A stretch of DNA of 64,000 nucleotides from Chloroherpetonaceae bacterium (GTDB taxonomy: Bacteria > Bacteroidota > Chlorobiia > Chlorobiales > Chloroherpetonaceae), in NCBI GenBank assembly GCA_028277445.1, contig JANQGG010000021.1, forward strand, positions 1-64,000. Direction: 5' to 3'. Both the position numbers and the translations under genes were made by a program. Positions 34,181 through 45,000 of the stretch are shown here, one piece after another. The first letter of the stretch is position 1, and the number at the start of each line of letters is the position of its first letter. The notes beneath the pieces were generated by a model, which was given only the letters and a program-made list of their open reading frames with translations, was not told where the DNA came from and did not search any database.

Positions 34181-34639
34181 ATGGCTGGAAACACACCATC
34201 GCCGGGCGGGTATTACCCTCCGGTTGGGTTTCATTTTAAGGTTGAATTTATTGGGATCGGCAACGACAACGATATCCGCTTTCAGTCGGTTTCAGGGCTC
34301 ACCATGGAATACGATACGGAAACCTTTAAAGAAGGCGGTGAAAACCGTTTCGAACACAAATTGCCCGTTCGAACAAAATTTGCTGATCTCTCCCTTAAGC
34401 GGGGCATGCTAACCGATAGCAAGGTCATTAAATGGTGTTTGGATGCATTTCAAAATCGCGATTTCCAACCGGTTGATATTAACATCACGCTTTTAAATAA
34501 CAAGCATCAGCCCTTAAAAACTTGGCAAGTGCATCGTGCGTGGCCAAGAAAATGGAGCGTTAGCGACTTTAATGCTAATGAAAATTCAGTTGTCGTAGAA
34601 ACCCTTGAGATCAGCTATAGTTACTTCACACTTAATTAA
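34181..34639 (+). CDS. eCIS inner tube protein 2 (Afp5/Pvc5-like)
   Basis: 152 aa paralogue of the preceding tube gene: GGYYPPVGFHFKVEFIG, VSGLTMEYDTETFKEGGENR, LPVRTKFADLSLKRGML and VVETLEISYSYFTL. In known particles this type forms the first tube layer joining tube and baseplate. Starts 39 bases after tube 1. Confidence 0.93.
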   Translation: MAGNTPSPGGYYPPVGFHFKVEFIGIGNDNDIRFQSVSGLTMEYDTETFKEGGENRFEHKLPVRTKFADLSLKRGMLTDSKVIKWCLDAFQNRDFQPVDINITLLNNKHQPLKTWQVHRAWPRKWSVSDFNANENSVVVETLEISYSYFTLN

Positions 34640-34649
34640 ACATTAAGCT

Positions 34650-34832
34650 ATGCCTCTTGAGATTCGTGAGCTTCATATCAAAGTTGAAGTCAATGACCCA
34701 ACGGTTAAATCAAATCGGAGCGTTGGAGAGAAACCGGCAACGCCAATGCAAGAAAGCCAGCAAAAAACCGACCTTATCAGGCAGTGTGTGGATGAAATCA
34801 TCGAAATAATGAATAACAAAAAAGAGCGATAA
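34650..34832 (+). CDS. DUF5908 small eCIS protein (Pvc6-like)
   Basis: 60 aa, 10 bases after tube 2 and 12 before the next gene. The N-terminal strand MPLEIRELHIKVEVN and C-terminal helix KTDLIRQCVDEIIEIMNNKK match DUF5908, found in this slot in most eCIS loci. In PVC/Afp, Pvc6 is placed in the operon between tube and LysM genes; its precise job is uncertain. Confidence 0.88.
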   Translation: MPLEIRELHIKVEVNDPTVKSNRSVGEKPATPMQESQQKTDLIRQCVDEIIEIMNNKKER

Positions 34833-34844
34833 ATCGGAGTTGCT

Positions 34845-35534
34845 ATGCCCGGTGGAGAACTTGAAAAAATGAGGATCATCGCATATAACGATCCTGACCT
34901 TGATGACAGCCACAAGGTTGGTCAGCCGTTTGATGCCATGATGAACCCCGATACCTACACGCTTGATTATAAAGTGGAGTTTGCCGAAGGACAAGGACAG
35001 GGCAGCAGTGGCAGGCAGCAACGTTTTACCATGAAACCGCCCGAAGAAATGGCGTTTGAATTTCTGTTTGATAATACGGGAATCATTGATGGCAAGCCAA
35101 AAGATGATGTAGCCCAGCAGGTTTTGGACTTCAAAGAGTTCCTGGTCGGTTTGGATAGCAGTTCGCATGAGCCCAAGCACTTTAAGCTCGGATGGGGCAC
35201 ATTTTTGTTTAAAGGCCGATGCACAGGGTTAAATATTGCTTATAAACTTTTTAAGCCCGATGGAACGCCAATTCGTGCGATCTGTAAAGCAACCTTTAAA
35301 GGCAGTGTGGAAGAAGGATTGCGAATTGCGCAGGATAATCTGCAATCGCCTGATCTTACGCATTATCGCATTGTAAAAAAAGGCGATACGTTGCCGCTGA
35401 TGTGCTATAGGATTTATGGCAATCCTAAGTATTACACCGAAATTGCCAGGGTTAATAAGCTTATAAATTTCAGGGCGCTCAATGTTGGGGATCAGCTTGT
35501 TTTTCCCCCTATTGAAGCATTAAGCAGCTCATAA
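34845..35534 (+). CDS. eCIS LysM-domain baseplate protein (Pvc7-like, gp53-type)
   Basis: 229 aa. The N-terminal part (MRIIAYNDPDLDD, MMNPDTYTLDYKVEFAEG, MKPPEEMAFEFLFDNTG) is the family core, and the C-terminus is a LysM module, YRIVKKGDTLPLMCYRIYG with NKLINFRALNVGDQLVFPP (residues ~175-224). In assembled particles the LysM protein clamps the hub/tube interface rather than cell wall. 12-base gaps to both neighbours. Confidence 0.93.
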   Translation: MPGGELEKMRIIAYNDPDLDDSHKVGQPFDAMMNPDTYTLDYKVEFAEGQGQGSSGRQQRFTMKPPEEMAFEFLFDNTGIIDGKPKDDVAQQVLDFKEFLVGLDSSSHEPKHFKLGWGTFLFKGRCTGLNIAYKLFKPDGTPIRAICKATFKGSVEEGLRIAQDNLQSPDLTHYRIVKKGDTLPLMCYRIYGNPKYYTEIARVNKLINFRALNVGDQLVFPPIEALSSS

Positions 35535-35546
35535 CTTTTACATGCG

Positions 35547-37292
35547 ATGTCAAATGAGCGTTCCATACCATCCGATGAATCGAAATCCGTTGTAACCTAT
35601 ACGCTGTTATCTGACGGAACTCAGTTAAGCAAGTCGTATCAGGTGATATCGTTGATGATTACCAAAGAGCTCAATCGAATTCCTACGGCCCGAATTGTGG
35701 TGTTGGATGGTGAAGCATCCAGCGAAACATTTGAGATCAGCAATACTGATGATTTTGTACCGGGCAAAGAAATAGAGATCAAGATTGGCTATCGCAACGA
35801 TGAACAAACTGTTTTTAAAGGGCTGGTTATTAAGCATGGCATTAAAGTACGAAATAACAGTTCTGTTCTTGTGGTTGATTGCAAGGACAAAGCATCAAAA
35901 ATGACCGTATCCTGCAAAAACCGGTATTTTTATGAAAGCGCCGATAGCGATGTTATAGAAGCATTGATTGATAATCACGGCCTTGAAAAAGAGGTGGAAT
36001 CCACTTCGGTAACGCATCAGCAGGTGGTTCAGTACAACACCACTGATTGGGATATGATGCTCTGCCGCGCTGAAGCTAACGGGCTTTTGGTATTGGCAAA
36101 CGATGGCGTAATAAAAGTCGGTAAACCGGATTTAAGCGCTGAGGCAGCTTTAACGATTCAGTATGGGGCAACCATCCATGATCTTGATGCCGAAATAGAT
36201 GCACGCTTGCAATTTAAATCCCTAAAGGGAAGCACATGGAATTACAGCGATCAGGAGCTTGTGGATGATATTGAAGCTGAAGATCCGGGCGTTCCTCAAG
36301 CCGGTAATTTAGACCTGAAAAGTCTTTCGGATGTGATAGGGGAAGAGGAATTTCGCCTGCAACATAGCGGAAAATTGCAGGAGCCTGAATTGCAATCCTG
36401 GCTTAATGGAGCGTTGATGAAACATCATTTAGCGAAAATAAGAGGAAAAGTTACAACCGATGGAACCGCAGCCGTTGAGCCGGGAATGATGATTGAGATC
36501 AAAGGCATCGGGGAGCGTTTTGAAGGAAAGCTTTTTGTTTCGGGGTTGATGCAAACGCTGGAAAATGGGGATTGGAAGACCACATTTCAATTTGGCATTA
36601 ATCCCGAATGGTTTGCAGAACAATATCGTGTTTTTCAACCGCTTGCAGGAGGTTTATTGCCGCCAATTCAGGGCCTCCAGGTTGGGGTAGTCACCAAATT
36701 GGAAGGCGACCCGGATGGCGACGACCGTATTCAGGTGCGTTTGCCGATTATTCATAATGAAGAAGAAGGGATTTGGAGCAGGATCAGCACGCTGGATGCA
36801 GGAAACCAGCGCGGCACGTATTTCAGACCGGAGATTGACGATGAAGTCGTTGTTGGGTTTATCAATAACGATCCCCGTCATACGGTGATTTTAGGAATGA
36901 TGCACAGTAGCAGCTATCCAGCGCCTGAACCGCCAAGCGATGATAACCATAAAAAAGGCTATGTAACCCGCGAAGGCATGAAACTGACGTTTGATGATGA
37001 AAAGTTGAGCGTTGATCTGGAAACGCCGGGAGGCAATAAAATTCAGATCACCGAAGAAGATTCAAAGATTCATATTGAATGTCAGAACGGGAATAAACTT
37101 GTTATGGATCAGGACGGGATTACTTTGGAAAGCGTTAAAGACATTGTGTTGAAGGCTTCGGGCGATCTTAAGGCCGAAGCCACAAATGCTGAAATTACAG
37201 GTAGCGCAAGCGCTAAAATGTCGGCAAGCGGCGCGGAAGTTTCTTTAAGCGGAACGGCCACCCTGAAAGGCTCAGTGGTCAATATCAATTAA
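35547..37292 (+). CDS. eCIS spike/hub protein (VgrG-like, Pvc8)
   Basis: 581 aa. Fusion of gp27-like hub (residues ~1-350; RIVVLDGEASSETFEISNTD, GKEIEIKIGYRNDEQTVFKG) and gp5-like OB fold (GVVTKLEGDPDGDDRIQVRL, WSRISTLDAGNQRGTYFRPE) followed by a beta-helical needle (KIHIECQNGNKLVMDQDG, SASAKMSASGAEVSLSG). It forms the trimeric spike that punctures the target membrane. No extra enzymatic C-terminal domain is fused, so cargo is separate. Confidence 0.95.
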   Translation: MSNERSIPSDESKSVVTYTLLSDGTQLSKSYQVISLMITKELNRIPTARIVVLDGEASSETFEISNTDDFVPGKEIEIKIGYRNDEQTVFKGLVIKHGIKVRNNSSVLVVDCKDKASKMTVSCKNRYFYESADSDVIEALIDNHGLEKEVESTSVTHQQVVQYNTTDWDMMLCRAEANGLLVLANDGVIKVGKPDLSAEAALTIQYGATIHDLDAEIDARLQFKSLKGSTWNYSDQELVDDIEAEDPGVPQAGNLDLKSLSDVIGEEEFRLQHSGKLQEPELQSWLNGALMKHHLAKIRGKVTTDGTAAVEPGMMIEIKGIGERFEGKLFVSGLMQTLENGDWKTTFQFGINPEWFAEQYRVFQPLAGGLLPPIQGLQVGVVTKLEGDPDGDDRIQVRLPIIHNEEEGIWSRISTLDAGNQRGTYFRPEIDDEVVVGFINNDPRHTVILGMMHSSSYPAPEPPSDDNHKKGYVTREGMKLTFDDEKLSVDLETPGGNKIQITEEDSKIHIECQNGNKLVMDQDGITLESVKDIVLKASGDLKAEATNAEITGSASAKMSASGAEVSLSGTATLKGSVVNIN

Positions 37293-37350
37293 TTAAAATC
37301 GTGAAGGCTTTTTAAAAAGCCGTGATAGATCAAACTTAAAACAACCCAAT

Positions 37351-37638
37351 ATGCCATTAGCAGCAAGAGTAGGAGATATGCATGTTTGCCCGATGGTTAC
37401 CGTTTTGGTGCCGCATGTTGGCGGACCGGTGTTGCCGCCCGGCGAACCTACGGTAATGATCGGCGGAATGCCGGCAGCCAGGGTGGGCGATATGTGCACC
37501 TGCGTTGGCCCGCCCGATACCATCGCTGCCGGTTCAGGTACGGTGATGATCGGTGGAATGCCGGCGGCCAGAATGGGTGATAGCACGGTGCATGGCGGCA
37601 CCATTGTCTTGGGATGTCCAACGGTTAATATTGGTTGA
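37351..37638 (+). CDS. PAAR-domain spike tip (Pvc10-like)
   Basis: 95 aa, essentially a bare PAAR cone: three copies of the MPAARVGDM-type hairpin (LAARVGDMHVCPMVT, MPAARVGDMCTCVGP, MPAARMGDSTVHGG) with His and Cys residues positioned for a zinc ion. It sharpens the VgrG tip. No effector is fused to it. G+C is locally higher, as is usual for Gly/Pro/Ala-rich PAAR genes. Confidence 0.95.
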   Translation: MPLAARVGDMHVCPMVTVLVPHVGGPVLPPGEPTVMIGGMPAARVGDMCTCVGPPDTIAAGSGTVMIGGMPAARMGDSTVHGGTIVLGCPTVNIG

Positions 37639-37656
37639 AAATAAAACAACGTGAAA

Positions 37657-38091
37657 ATGGCTGATCAATCCGAAAGTAATTTCTTAGGAACAGGGTGGAG
37701 CTTTCCACCGTCGTTTAATATTCAAAAGCAAAGCGTGGAGATGGTTTCCGAAATCCAGGATATCAAACAAAGCCTTCACATTTTGCTCAGCACCGTGATC
37801 GGCGAACGCGTTATGCAGCCCAAGTATGGTTGCAATGTTGATGAATTGATTTTCGAGTCGATGAATACAACCATGAAAACGTTGATTATTGATAAAATTA
37901 AAACGGCGATACTGTATTTCGAACCTAGAATTGACGCCAAGCGCATTGAAATTGTCCCGCAAAATGAACTGGAAGGGGAGCTTTTGGTAGAAATCGATTT
38001 TGAAATTCGAGGTACGAATTCACGATTCAATTTTGTGTACCCGTTTTACGACACCGAAGGCACTGAAATTAATTTTTTATCGGCACTTTAA
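37657..38091 (+). CDS. eCIS baseplate wedge protein (GPW/gp25, Pvc9-like)
   Basis: 144 aa from ATG 37657; a GTG two codons earlier (37651) is possible. gp25 signature SLHILLSTVIGERVMQPKYG (the EPR-like core) followed by IDKIKTAILYFEPRID and ELLVEIDFEIRGTNSRFNFV. It nucleates sheath assembly on the baseplate. 18 bases ahead of the gpJ-like gene. Confidence 0.93.
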   Translation: MADQSESNFLGTGWSFPPSFNIQKQSVEMVSEIQDIKQSLHILLSTVIGERVMQPKYGCNVDELIFESMNTTMKTLIIDKIKTAILYFEPRIDAKRIEIVPQNELEGELLVEIDFEIRGTNSRFNFVYPFYDTEGTEINFLSAL

Positions 38092-38107
38092 TCAATAGCC
38101 TGTTTCA

Positions 38108-41100
38108 ATGAGTGATTGTAAAGACCATAAAAATCCATTGCAACACAGCGGCACAAACCAATTTCAACGGTTTTTGCCCGGTCTCAAACCCGGTTATGTA
38201 AAGATTGATGAACACGACTATGCCGACTGGATCGTATTTGCTGCCGAGTTTAGCCGTTACATTCATTATGTAAACCTCAACGGATTAAACACAAACAACT
38301 GGACGGCTTTTTTTGCCAGCGATCTTTCGGCGGTTTTAGGCGGTATTGCCATCCAAAATGTTGAACGGTATCGCCTGGAAATCAAGCGGTTGTTTGATTA
38401 TTTGAAAGATGATAAAAACACGGCAAATACCGACGACTTAAAATTGAGCTTGTATAAGCTTTTTAGCGGCTTATTTACCCTGACAAAAGCCTTTGATAGC
38501 TATTATGACACGTTGCCCGAATCGTATCCGATAGAAGAGACATCGTTAAAATCCATATCAAAAGATGGTTCGTTGAAAGGGATTTTATTCAACCTCATTA
38601 AAACCAAGCTAAAACCGGCCATCGATCGTTTGCTGCTCTATTACCATGAAGCCGATCAGGCGTTCAGTTTTTCATCCGATGTATTGTTTGATCAGGACTT
38701 CAGCGCCTGGAAAGCGCTTAACCGGCATGTTGAAACCGCAGCAAGCATTATTGACGGTTCAGGGTATGGCGAAGTATGGCGGGGGAATTCGCACGCCAGT
38801 TGGGAAGATTACCGGCAGGCTATTTACGCGCAGCCTCAAACACAAGTGTTTGTTGATCCCAATGTGGATGGCAGCGTTGATCCTCAATTGGCCGTGTTTT
38901 TAAACATTGCGCATGCAGCCAATCATAATTTGTTTGCTTCGGTATTTGATACGTTTATCCAGGTTTATCAAAAGTTTGTAGACCTTGCCGAAGTTCACTT
39001 ATTGATCACGCTTGAGAACTGGCCGTTTCACGCCCCGCATTATGCACTGTTCCTCGGATTTCTAAAGCTTTATCGTAAAAATGTTGATCAGTTAAACAAG
39101 CTCACCGACCGGCATCTGGATTATTATTACAAAGATATCCTGCGTTTTAAGAAGATTGAGGCCAAGCCTAACCAAGTGCATCTGGTTGTTGATCTTGCCA
39201 AATCTTTGAATTCTTATGCTTTGGCAAAAGGTGCGCTGTTTAAAGCCGGAAAAGACAGCTTAGGCAATGAAATTTTATATTTGCTCGACGCTGAAACCAC
39301 ATTTAACAAAGCCAAAATTGCCGCTCTAAAATCCATTTACTTTGGCGATGCCAATGATAATTATACATATACCCAGGAAGGCGCTACGATTTCGGTAAAC
39401 AATCTTGGGCGTTTGTTTGCTTCACCCATAGCCAACAGCGTAGATGGTATTGGCGGAAAGCTGACAACGCCTGCACAGGAATGGCCGTTATTTACATCGT
39501 ACCTCTATGAAAACAATGCCATCAGGGATGTTTTAGCCCCAAATGCATCAATTGGTTTTGCCGTGGCTTCACACTATTTGTTTTTAGCCGAAGGTGAACG
39601 GATTATAAAATTGCGGCTGGCGACTTCCGATAATGCCGCATGCGCTAGCCTTAGTGCCAAAGCATATCTGACAACCAGCGAGGGTTGGTTTGAAGTAGAT
39701 CAAAGCATGGTAAGCATTACCCAATCGACGTTAAGCAATACGGAAGCCTGCGTTGAACTTGAACTGTCGCTTAGCGGTAGCGACCCTGAAATTACGGCTT
39801 ACGATGCAAAGGTTCATGAAAAAACCTATGGGGTTGATACGCCGGTTTTACTTATAGAACTTAAGAACGCCGACGATGTGCCATATCAATACAATGACTT
39901 TCGGGATATTACACTGAGTGCTTTTGAGCTAAAAGTGGAAGTTGGGATGAGCCAGGCAAGCTACACCCAAAAAGGGTTAAAAAACCTTAACATCACTGCC
40001 GATACCGGCGCTGTAGATGCTTCGAAACCATTTTTACCGTTTGGCGCGCAACCTCAAAAAGATGCGGGGCTGGTGATTGGCTCTCAGGAAGCGTTTTCCA
40101 AGCCCAATGCGCGCCTGAAACTTAATCTGGAGTGGGCAGGAATTGTTCAGTCGAAAAGCGATATGGATTTTAACACCACCGGGGGTTATACGCCAAATGT
40201 TCAGTTGGATTTTCTTGACGGGGGTGAATGGACAAATAAAAAGCCAAGCGGGGTATCCATTAGTGATTTTCAGCTTTTTACAACAAGCGGCGATGACGTG
40301 TTAAGCACGTTTTCAAAAGATATACCCGCCAGCTGGATTAAAGAAAATGTCTTTATAAACTATAACGAAGAGTTCGGCAGCTATGGGTCCGGAAGTTTGG
40401 GTGGGTTTTTAAGGCTAAGCTTATTGGAAGGTTTTGGCCACAAAGATTACACGGAAGCCTATTCCATATTTTTAATTAACAAAGCCAATAAAATAACGCC
40501 AAATCCAAAACCGGTTGAACCTTATACGCCGAAGTTAAAGTCAGTTTTTTTAAGCTACGAGGCGCATACGGGCGTGATTGGTCTTTCGGATAGCCAATCC
40601 CTTCAGCAACCCATCGGCCGGTTTTTCCATGTGTATCCATTCGGGCAGGCCGAGCAACATCAGGCGCTGTTTTCCGAACCGGGCGATGTGTATCTCTTGC
40701 CTCAATTCACCCATACCGATAATAAGGCCGAGTCAACCGATACCCCGCCGGTTCAATCCAGGAAGCATTATCACATTGGAGAATTTTACATCGGGATTGA
40801 ATCGCTCTTGGCGCAGGAGTCTGTCAATATATTATTCCAGGTAATGGAAGGGACAACCGATCCTTTGGTCAGTAAGCCTGAAAACCATGTGGCGTGGAGT
40901 TACCTGGCCGGCAACGAGTGGAAGAATTTTGATGATTTGGATGTGGTTGATCGCACCAATCAGCTTATTCAGTCCGGTATTATTTCCTTTGCAATTCCTT
41001 CGGATGCTACCACATCCAATAGTATGATGCCGGCTTCTTACCTTTGGTTGCGGGCATCGGTTAGCGAAGCGGCTGACGCTCTTGGAAAGTTGATAACCAT

Positions 41101-41986
41101 TCAAGCCCAAGCTGCGCAGGCCACGTTATCATCCAATAATTATGCCAGTGAGGTTTATGAGCATGCCATGCCGGCTTCCTCGATAAGCAAGTTGAAACTT
41201 CCACAGGCCGAAATTAAAAAAATCCAACAGCCATTTTCATCATTCGGAGGCCGGGCCGAAGAAACGCCTGAAAAGTTTTATGTTCGAGTTAGCGAACGTA
41301 TGCGGCATCGCGATCGCGCAAGCGCTATTTGGGATTACGAGCATTTGGTGTTGGAAGCGTTTCCTTCAATCTATAAGGTGAAGTGTTTAAATCATACCAA
41401 GGTGGTTGACAGCGATTTGGCATCGGAACGCATATACAACGAAAACCAGCCCGGTTATGTGACGGTGATAACCATTCCGAGTCTGGTTAACCGCAACGAT
41501 ACCGATAGGTTAAAACCTTATACACACCAAAGCATGCTGAAACAAATCAAAGATTACCTTCAGCAGCGAATTTCACCTCATGTCAATCTTGCGGTTGAAA
41601 ATCCGTTATTTGAGGATGTTAAAACCTCATTAAAGTTAAAGCTGAAGCCGGCCTACAGCAACTTTGTTTATTATGCCAATTTGTTGCGGGAAGAGATCAC
41701 CCAATTTTTAAGCCCGTGGGTAAAAAATAACGATGCCGAAATTGAATTTGGCGGCAAGCTCTATAAATCAACCCTGATCAATTTTATTGAAGAACGTCCA
41801 TATGTTGAGTTTATCACCGATATGAAACTCAAGCATCGTGTGGATGCATTTTCAAGCTTTTCCGATGATGCCGAAGAAGTCTCGGCTTCAACGGCGCGAA
41901 GCGTGTTGGTATCGGTTGAGGCAGGTGAGCATGAGATCATCCAATATGAGGATGATTTAAAAGCAGAAAATCTCGAATGCGTGTAA
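38108..41986 (+). CDS. eCIS baseplate protein, gpJ-like (Pvc11)
   Basis: 1292 aa wedge component. The N-terminus has RFLPGLKPGYVKIDEHDYAD, typical of Pvc11 homologues. A long helical region follows (~residues 40-400), then beta-rich domains, and the baseplate-J core lies in the C-terminal third (YVRVSERMRHRDRASAIWDY, EHLVLEAFPSIYKVKCLNHT, VTVITIPSLVNRND, LQQRISPHVNLAV). Together with the next gene it forms the six-fold wedge around the spike. Full length, no disruption. Confidence 0.9.
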   Translation: MSDCKDHKNPLQHSGTNQFQRFLPGLKPGYVKIDEHDYADWIVFAAEFSRYIHYVNLNGLNTNNWTAFFASDLSAVLGGIAIQNVERYRLEIKRLFDYLKDDKNTANTDDLKLSLYKLFSGLFTLTKAFDSYYDTLPESYPIEETSLKSISKDGSLKGILFNLIKTKLKPAIDRLLLYYHEADQAFSFSSDVLFDQDFSAWKALNRHVETAASIIDGSGYGEVWRGNSHASWEDYRQAIYAQPQTQVFVDPNVDGSVDPQLAVFLNIAHAANHNLFASVFDTFIQVYQKFVDLAEVHLLITLENWPFHAPHYALFLGFLKLYRKNVDQLNKLTDRHLDYYYKDILRFKKIEAKPNQVHLVVDLAKSLNSYALAKGALFKAGKDSLGNEILYLLDAETTFNKAKIAALKSIYFGDANDNYTYTQEGATISVNNLGRLFASPIANSVDGIGGKLTTPAQEWPLFTSYLYENNAIRDVLAPNASIGFAVASHYLFLAEGERIIKLRLATSDNAACASLSAKAYLTTSEGWFEVDQSMVSITQSTLSNTEACVELELSLSGSDPEITAYDAKVHEKTYGVDTPVLLIELKNADDVPYQYNDFRDITLSAFELKVEVGMSQASYTQKGLKNLNITADTGAVDASKPFLPFGAQPQKDAGLVIGSQEAFSKPNARLKLNLEWAGIVQSKSDMDFNTTGGYTPNVQLDFLDGGEWTNKKPSGVSISDFQLFTTSGDDVLSTFSKDIPASWIKENVFINYNEEFGSYGSGSLGGFLRLSLLEGFGHKDYTEAYSIFLINKANKITPNPKPVEPYTPKLKSVFLSYEAHTGVIGLSDSQSLQQPIGRFFHVYPFGQAEQHQALFSEPGDVYLLPQFTHTDNKAESTDTPPVQSRKHYHIGEFYIGIESLLAQESVNILFQVMEGTTDPLVSKPENHVAWSYLAGNEWKNFDDLDVVDRTNQLIQSGIISFAIPSDATTSNSMMPASYLWLRASVSEAADALGKLITIQAQAAQATLSSNNYASEVYEHAMPASSISKLKLPQAEIKKIQQPFSSFGGRAEETPEKFYVRVSERMRHRDRASAIWDYEHLVLEAFPSIYKVKCLNHTKVVDSDLASERIYNENQPGYVTVITIPSLVNRNDTDRLKPYTHQSMLKQIKDYLQQRISPHVNLAVENPLFEDVKTSLKLKLKPAYSNFVYYANLLREEITQFLSPWVKNNDAEIEFGGKLYKSTLINFIEERPYVEFITDMKLKHRVDAFSSFSDDAEEVSASTARSVLVSVEAGEHEIIQYEDDLKAENLECV

Positions 41987-42022
41987 AATAGCGTTGTTCG
42001 GTTTAATGGGTCTGATAATATC

Positions 42023-45000
42023 ATGATGGAAAAAAGCATTACCATACCGAAAAACCCGATTCTTGAAGAAAGCCAGGACTATTTTTGGCTAAGAAAAGAG
42101 GGGCTTGAGCATATCCGGCAACTCAGCAGCAAGCTTTGGACGGACTATAACATTCACGATCCGGGCATTACGCTTCTTGAATTGTTGTGCTACGCGCTGA
42201 CGGATCTGGCCCATCGAACCAATTTTGATATTAACGATATTCTTGCCGTTAAACCCGATGAGGTATTTGATCCCAAACGCCAGGCGTTTTTCCCAGCCTC
42301 GGAAATCTTAACCATGAACCCTTTAACCATAAACGATTTTAGAAAAGTCTTGGTGGATTTAGAGGGTGTCAAAAACGGGTGGCTTTACCCGAAACTCTGC
42401 CCGTGCGAAGATATGCGTTTATATGTCAATTGTAAAGATAGCCTGTTGCAGTATAAGCCCGAAACAAATCAAACGATCTTTGCCAAAGGATTGTACGACG
42501 TGCTCATAGAGTTTGATGATGAAGAGGGCGTGGGCGATTTGAACAGCGGAAAAATGAAGTATAACGTTGGGTTTGAGAACAGCGGTTCATATACCAATGC
42601 GCTTATAGAGCTTCGCCTGCCTTCGTGGCAAACCTTGGTTTCAATGCTCACACCCGATAATGCGGATTATAATGAACTGAAAAGCTTCATGAACCCTGAT
42701 TCGGCCATTGAAAGCGTCTTTGTAATGTTTATTTCCGGCAATAAGCAGCATAATAATGATGCGCCATTAAACGAGCAGGCACGGGTATTAAAACGCGTGG
42801 TTTATGCAACGGTTGAAGTCGAATTCAAACCCAATGTCGCTTTTCCTGGCACCATGAAACTGAATTTTAAGGATGTGCCGCTTCGTGTGTGGTTTAAAAG
42901 TAATGCCGACCGGATGGCTTTGGCATGGGAGGATCTTAAAACCGCACTCTCGGATACGTCGCCAAGCGGGTTGTTTCCTAAATATCATGAACTGATCCAC
43001 AAGGTGGGCAAGGTGATGGCGCAAACCGAAGCCAAGCTTCATAGGCATCGAAACCTTTGCGAGGATTATTGCACGATTACAGCGGTAGCCGTTCAGGATG
43101 TGGCCATATGCGCCGATATGGAAGTGGAAACCAACGCCGATATTGAGCGGGTTTTGGCAAATGCGTATTACCAAATCGAGCAGTATTTCAGCCCCGATAT
43201 CCCTTTTTATGCCTTAAAAGAATTACTGGACGATGGCATGGCGGTTGAAGCCATATACAATGGCCCGTTGCTTAAAAACGGCTTTATTAAAAATGACGAG
43301 CTAGAGCAAACCCAGCTCAAACAAACCATTTATGTTTCAGATATTATAAATTTGTTGGTTGATATCCCAGGCGTTAAAGCGGTCAAAAATGTGTTGCTCA
43401 CCAAGTATGATCAGGAGGGTTTGCAAATTGGAGATGCCAAGCCGTGGGCGCTTGAGATCGATCAACTTCATCAACCGCGGCTATATTTTGAGGGCAGTAA
43501 GTTTTTGGTTTATAAAGATAATCTGCCGTTTTTGCCGGATAAATCCGAACTCCTGGATACCTTACAGGTCATCAAAGGTAAGCATCTCAAGGCTAAATTT
43601 TCAGAAATTGAAAATGAACTGCCAATACCATCCGGAACTTACTATGCCATCACGGATTATTACCCGCTTCAATATTCCTTGCCATTAACCTATGGGGTTG
43701 GCATTGATGGTCTTCCGGGCAATGCGTCGGTTGGCAGAAAAGCCAAAGCCAAACAGTTAAAAGCATATTTGCTGTTTTTTGAGCAAATTCTAGTGAATTA
43801 TCTCCATCAACTGGCTAATGTAAAAGAGCTGTTCGCTGTGGATGCTTCAGTAGAGCAAACCTATTTTTCGAAGTTGTTAAGCAGCGATGACATCATTGGG
43901 ATTGATGGGTTACAAAACGGCTTAACGAAAGAGATGCTCCAGGGATTTATGGAAGATAGCGATGAGTATGCCGATCGTAGAAATCGGTTTTTGGATCATT
44001 TAATTGCACGATTTGCCGAACAAATGACCGATTATGGCTTGATGCTCTATAACTATTATGAAAACAAAGCCATTGCAAACACGATCCTGATAAAGAACAA
44101 AATAGCATTTATCGGCGACATTCCGGTTATGGGTCACGATCGGGCCAGAGCAATCAACATTAAAGACAATTCGACCGCGTGTAGCTCAGAAAATGTATCG
44201 GGCCTTCAGAATAGGATCGTGAAGATTTTGGGCCTGGATAGCTTTTCGAGCTATGTCGATATTTACGATGAACACGATACCGATCAGATTGATTATGAAA
44301 AACGTTGGCGGCTTATCGATGAAAAAGGGAATATCTACCTCAGTAGCAGCACTAAATATACCGACCCTGATTCTGAAAAAGCCATTCAACTTGCCAAGGC
44401 CGAACTCAGAGATGTTAAAAAGCACATGCACAATCCGGCTCGGTATAAAATTTCCAAAAAAACCAAATGGGTGCTTAATCTTCTGGATGAAAAAAATGAA
44501 GTGATCGCTACGCGCAAACAACATTTTTCAAAGAAAAGCGAAGCTGAAAAAGCCAAGGAAGAGATTATTGCGTTTGCTAAAAAAATCGGATCAGCCGATA
44601 AGGTGTATGTGGTTGAGCACTTGTTGCTGAGGCCGAGGAATAAAAAGGGATCGGTGGATGTTCCCCAAGGCGATCCGTTGCTGAATATATGTGTGCCTTC
44701 AACATGCACAACATGCGGCGAAGACGATCCATACTCGTTTAGAATTACGGTTATTTTAAATGGCGAAACAGGACTGACAAACAGCAACATCATGTTTCGT
44801 CGGTTTGCTGAAAAAAGCATACGAAAAGAAGTGCCGGCGCATATCGGCGTTAAAATATGCTGGGTGAGTTCAGAGAGCCTGGAAACGTTTGAGCTGGCCT
44901 GGTGTGCCTGGCTTAGCGAAGTTTCAAAACCCGAGCCGAATGCTGCTTTGCAAAGTCAGTTGTTAAAAGAGCTTATCGACATCTTTGAAAATCTGAAAAG

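Noticed and set aside
37293-37649. 118-codon minus-strand frame opposite the PAAR gene
   Set aside because: Mirror of the repetitive PAAR code (Pro/Ile/Ala repeats); not a gene.
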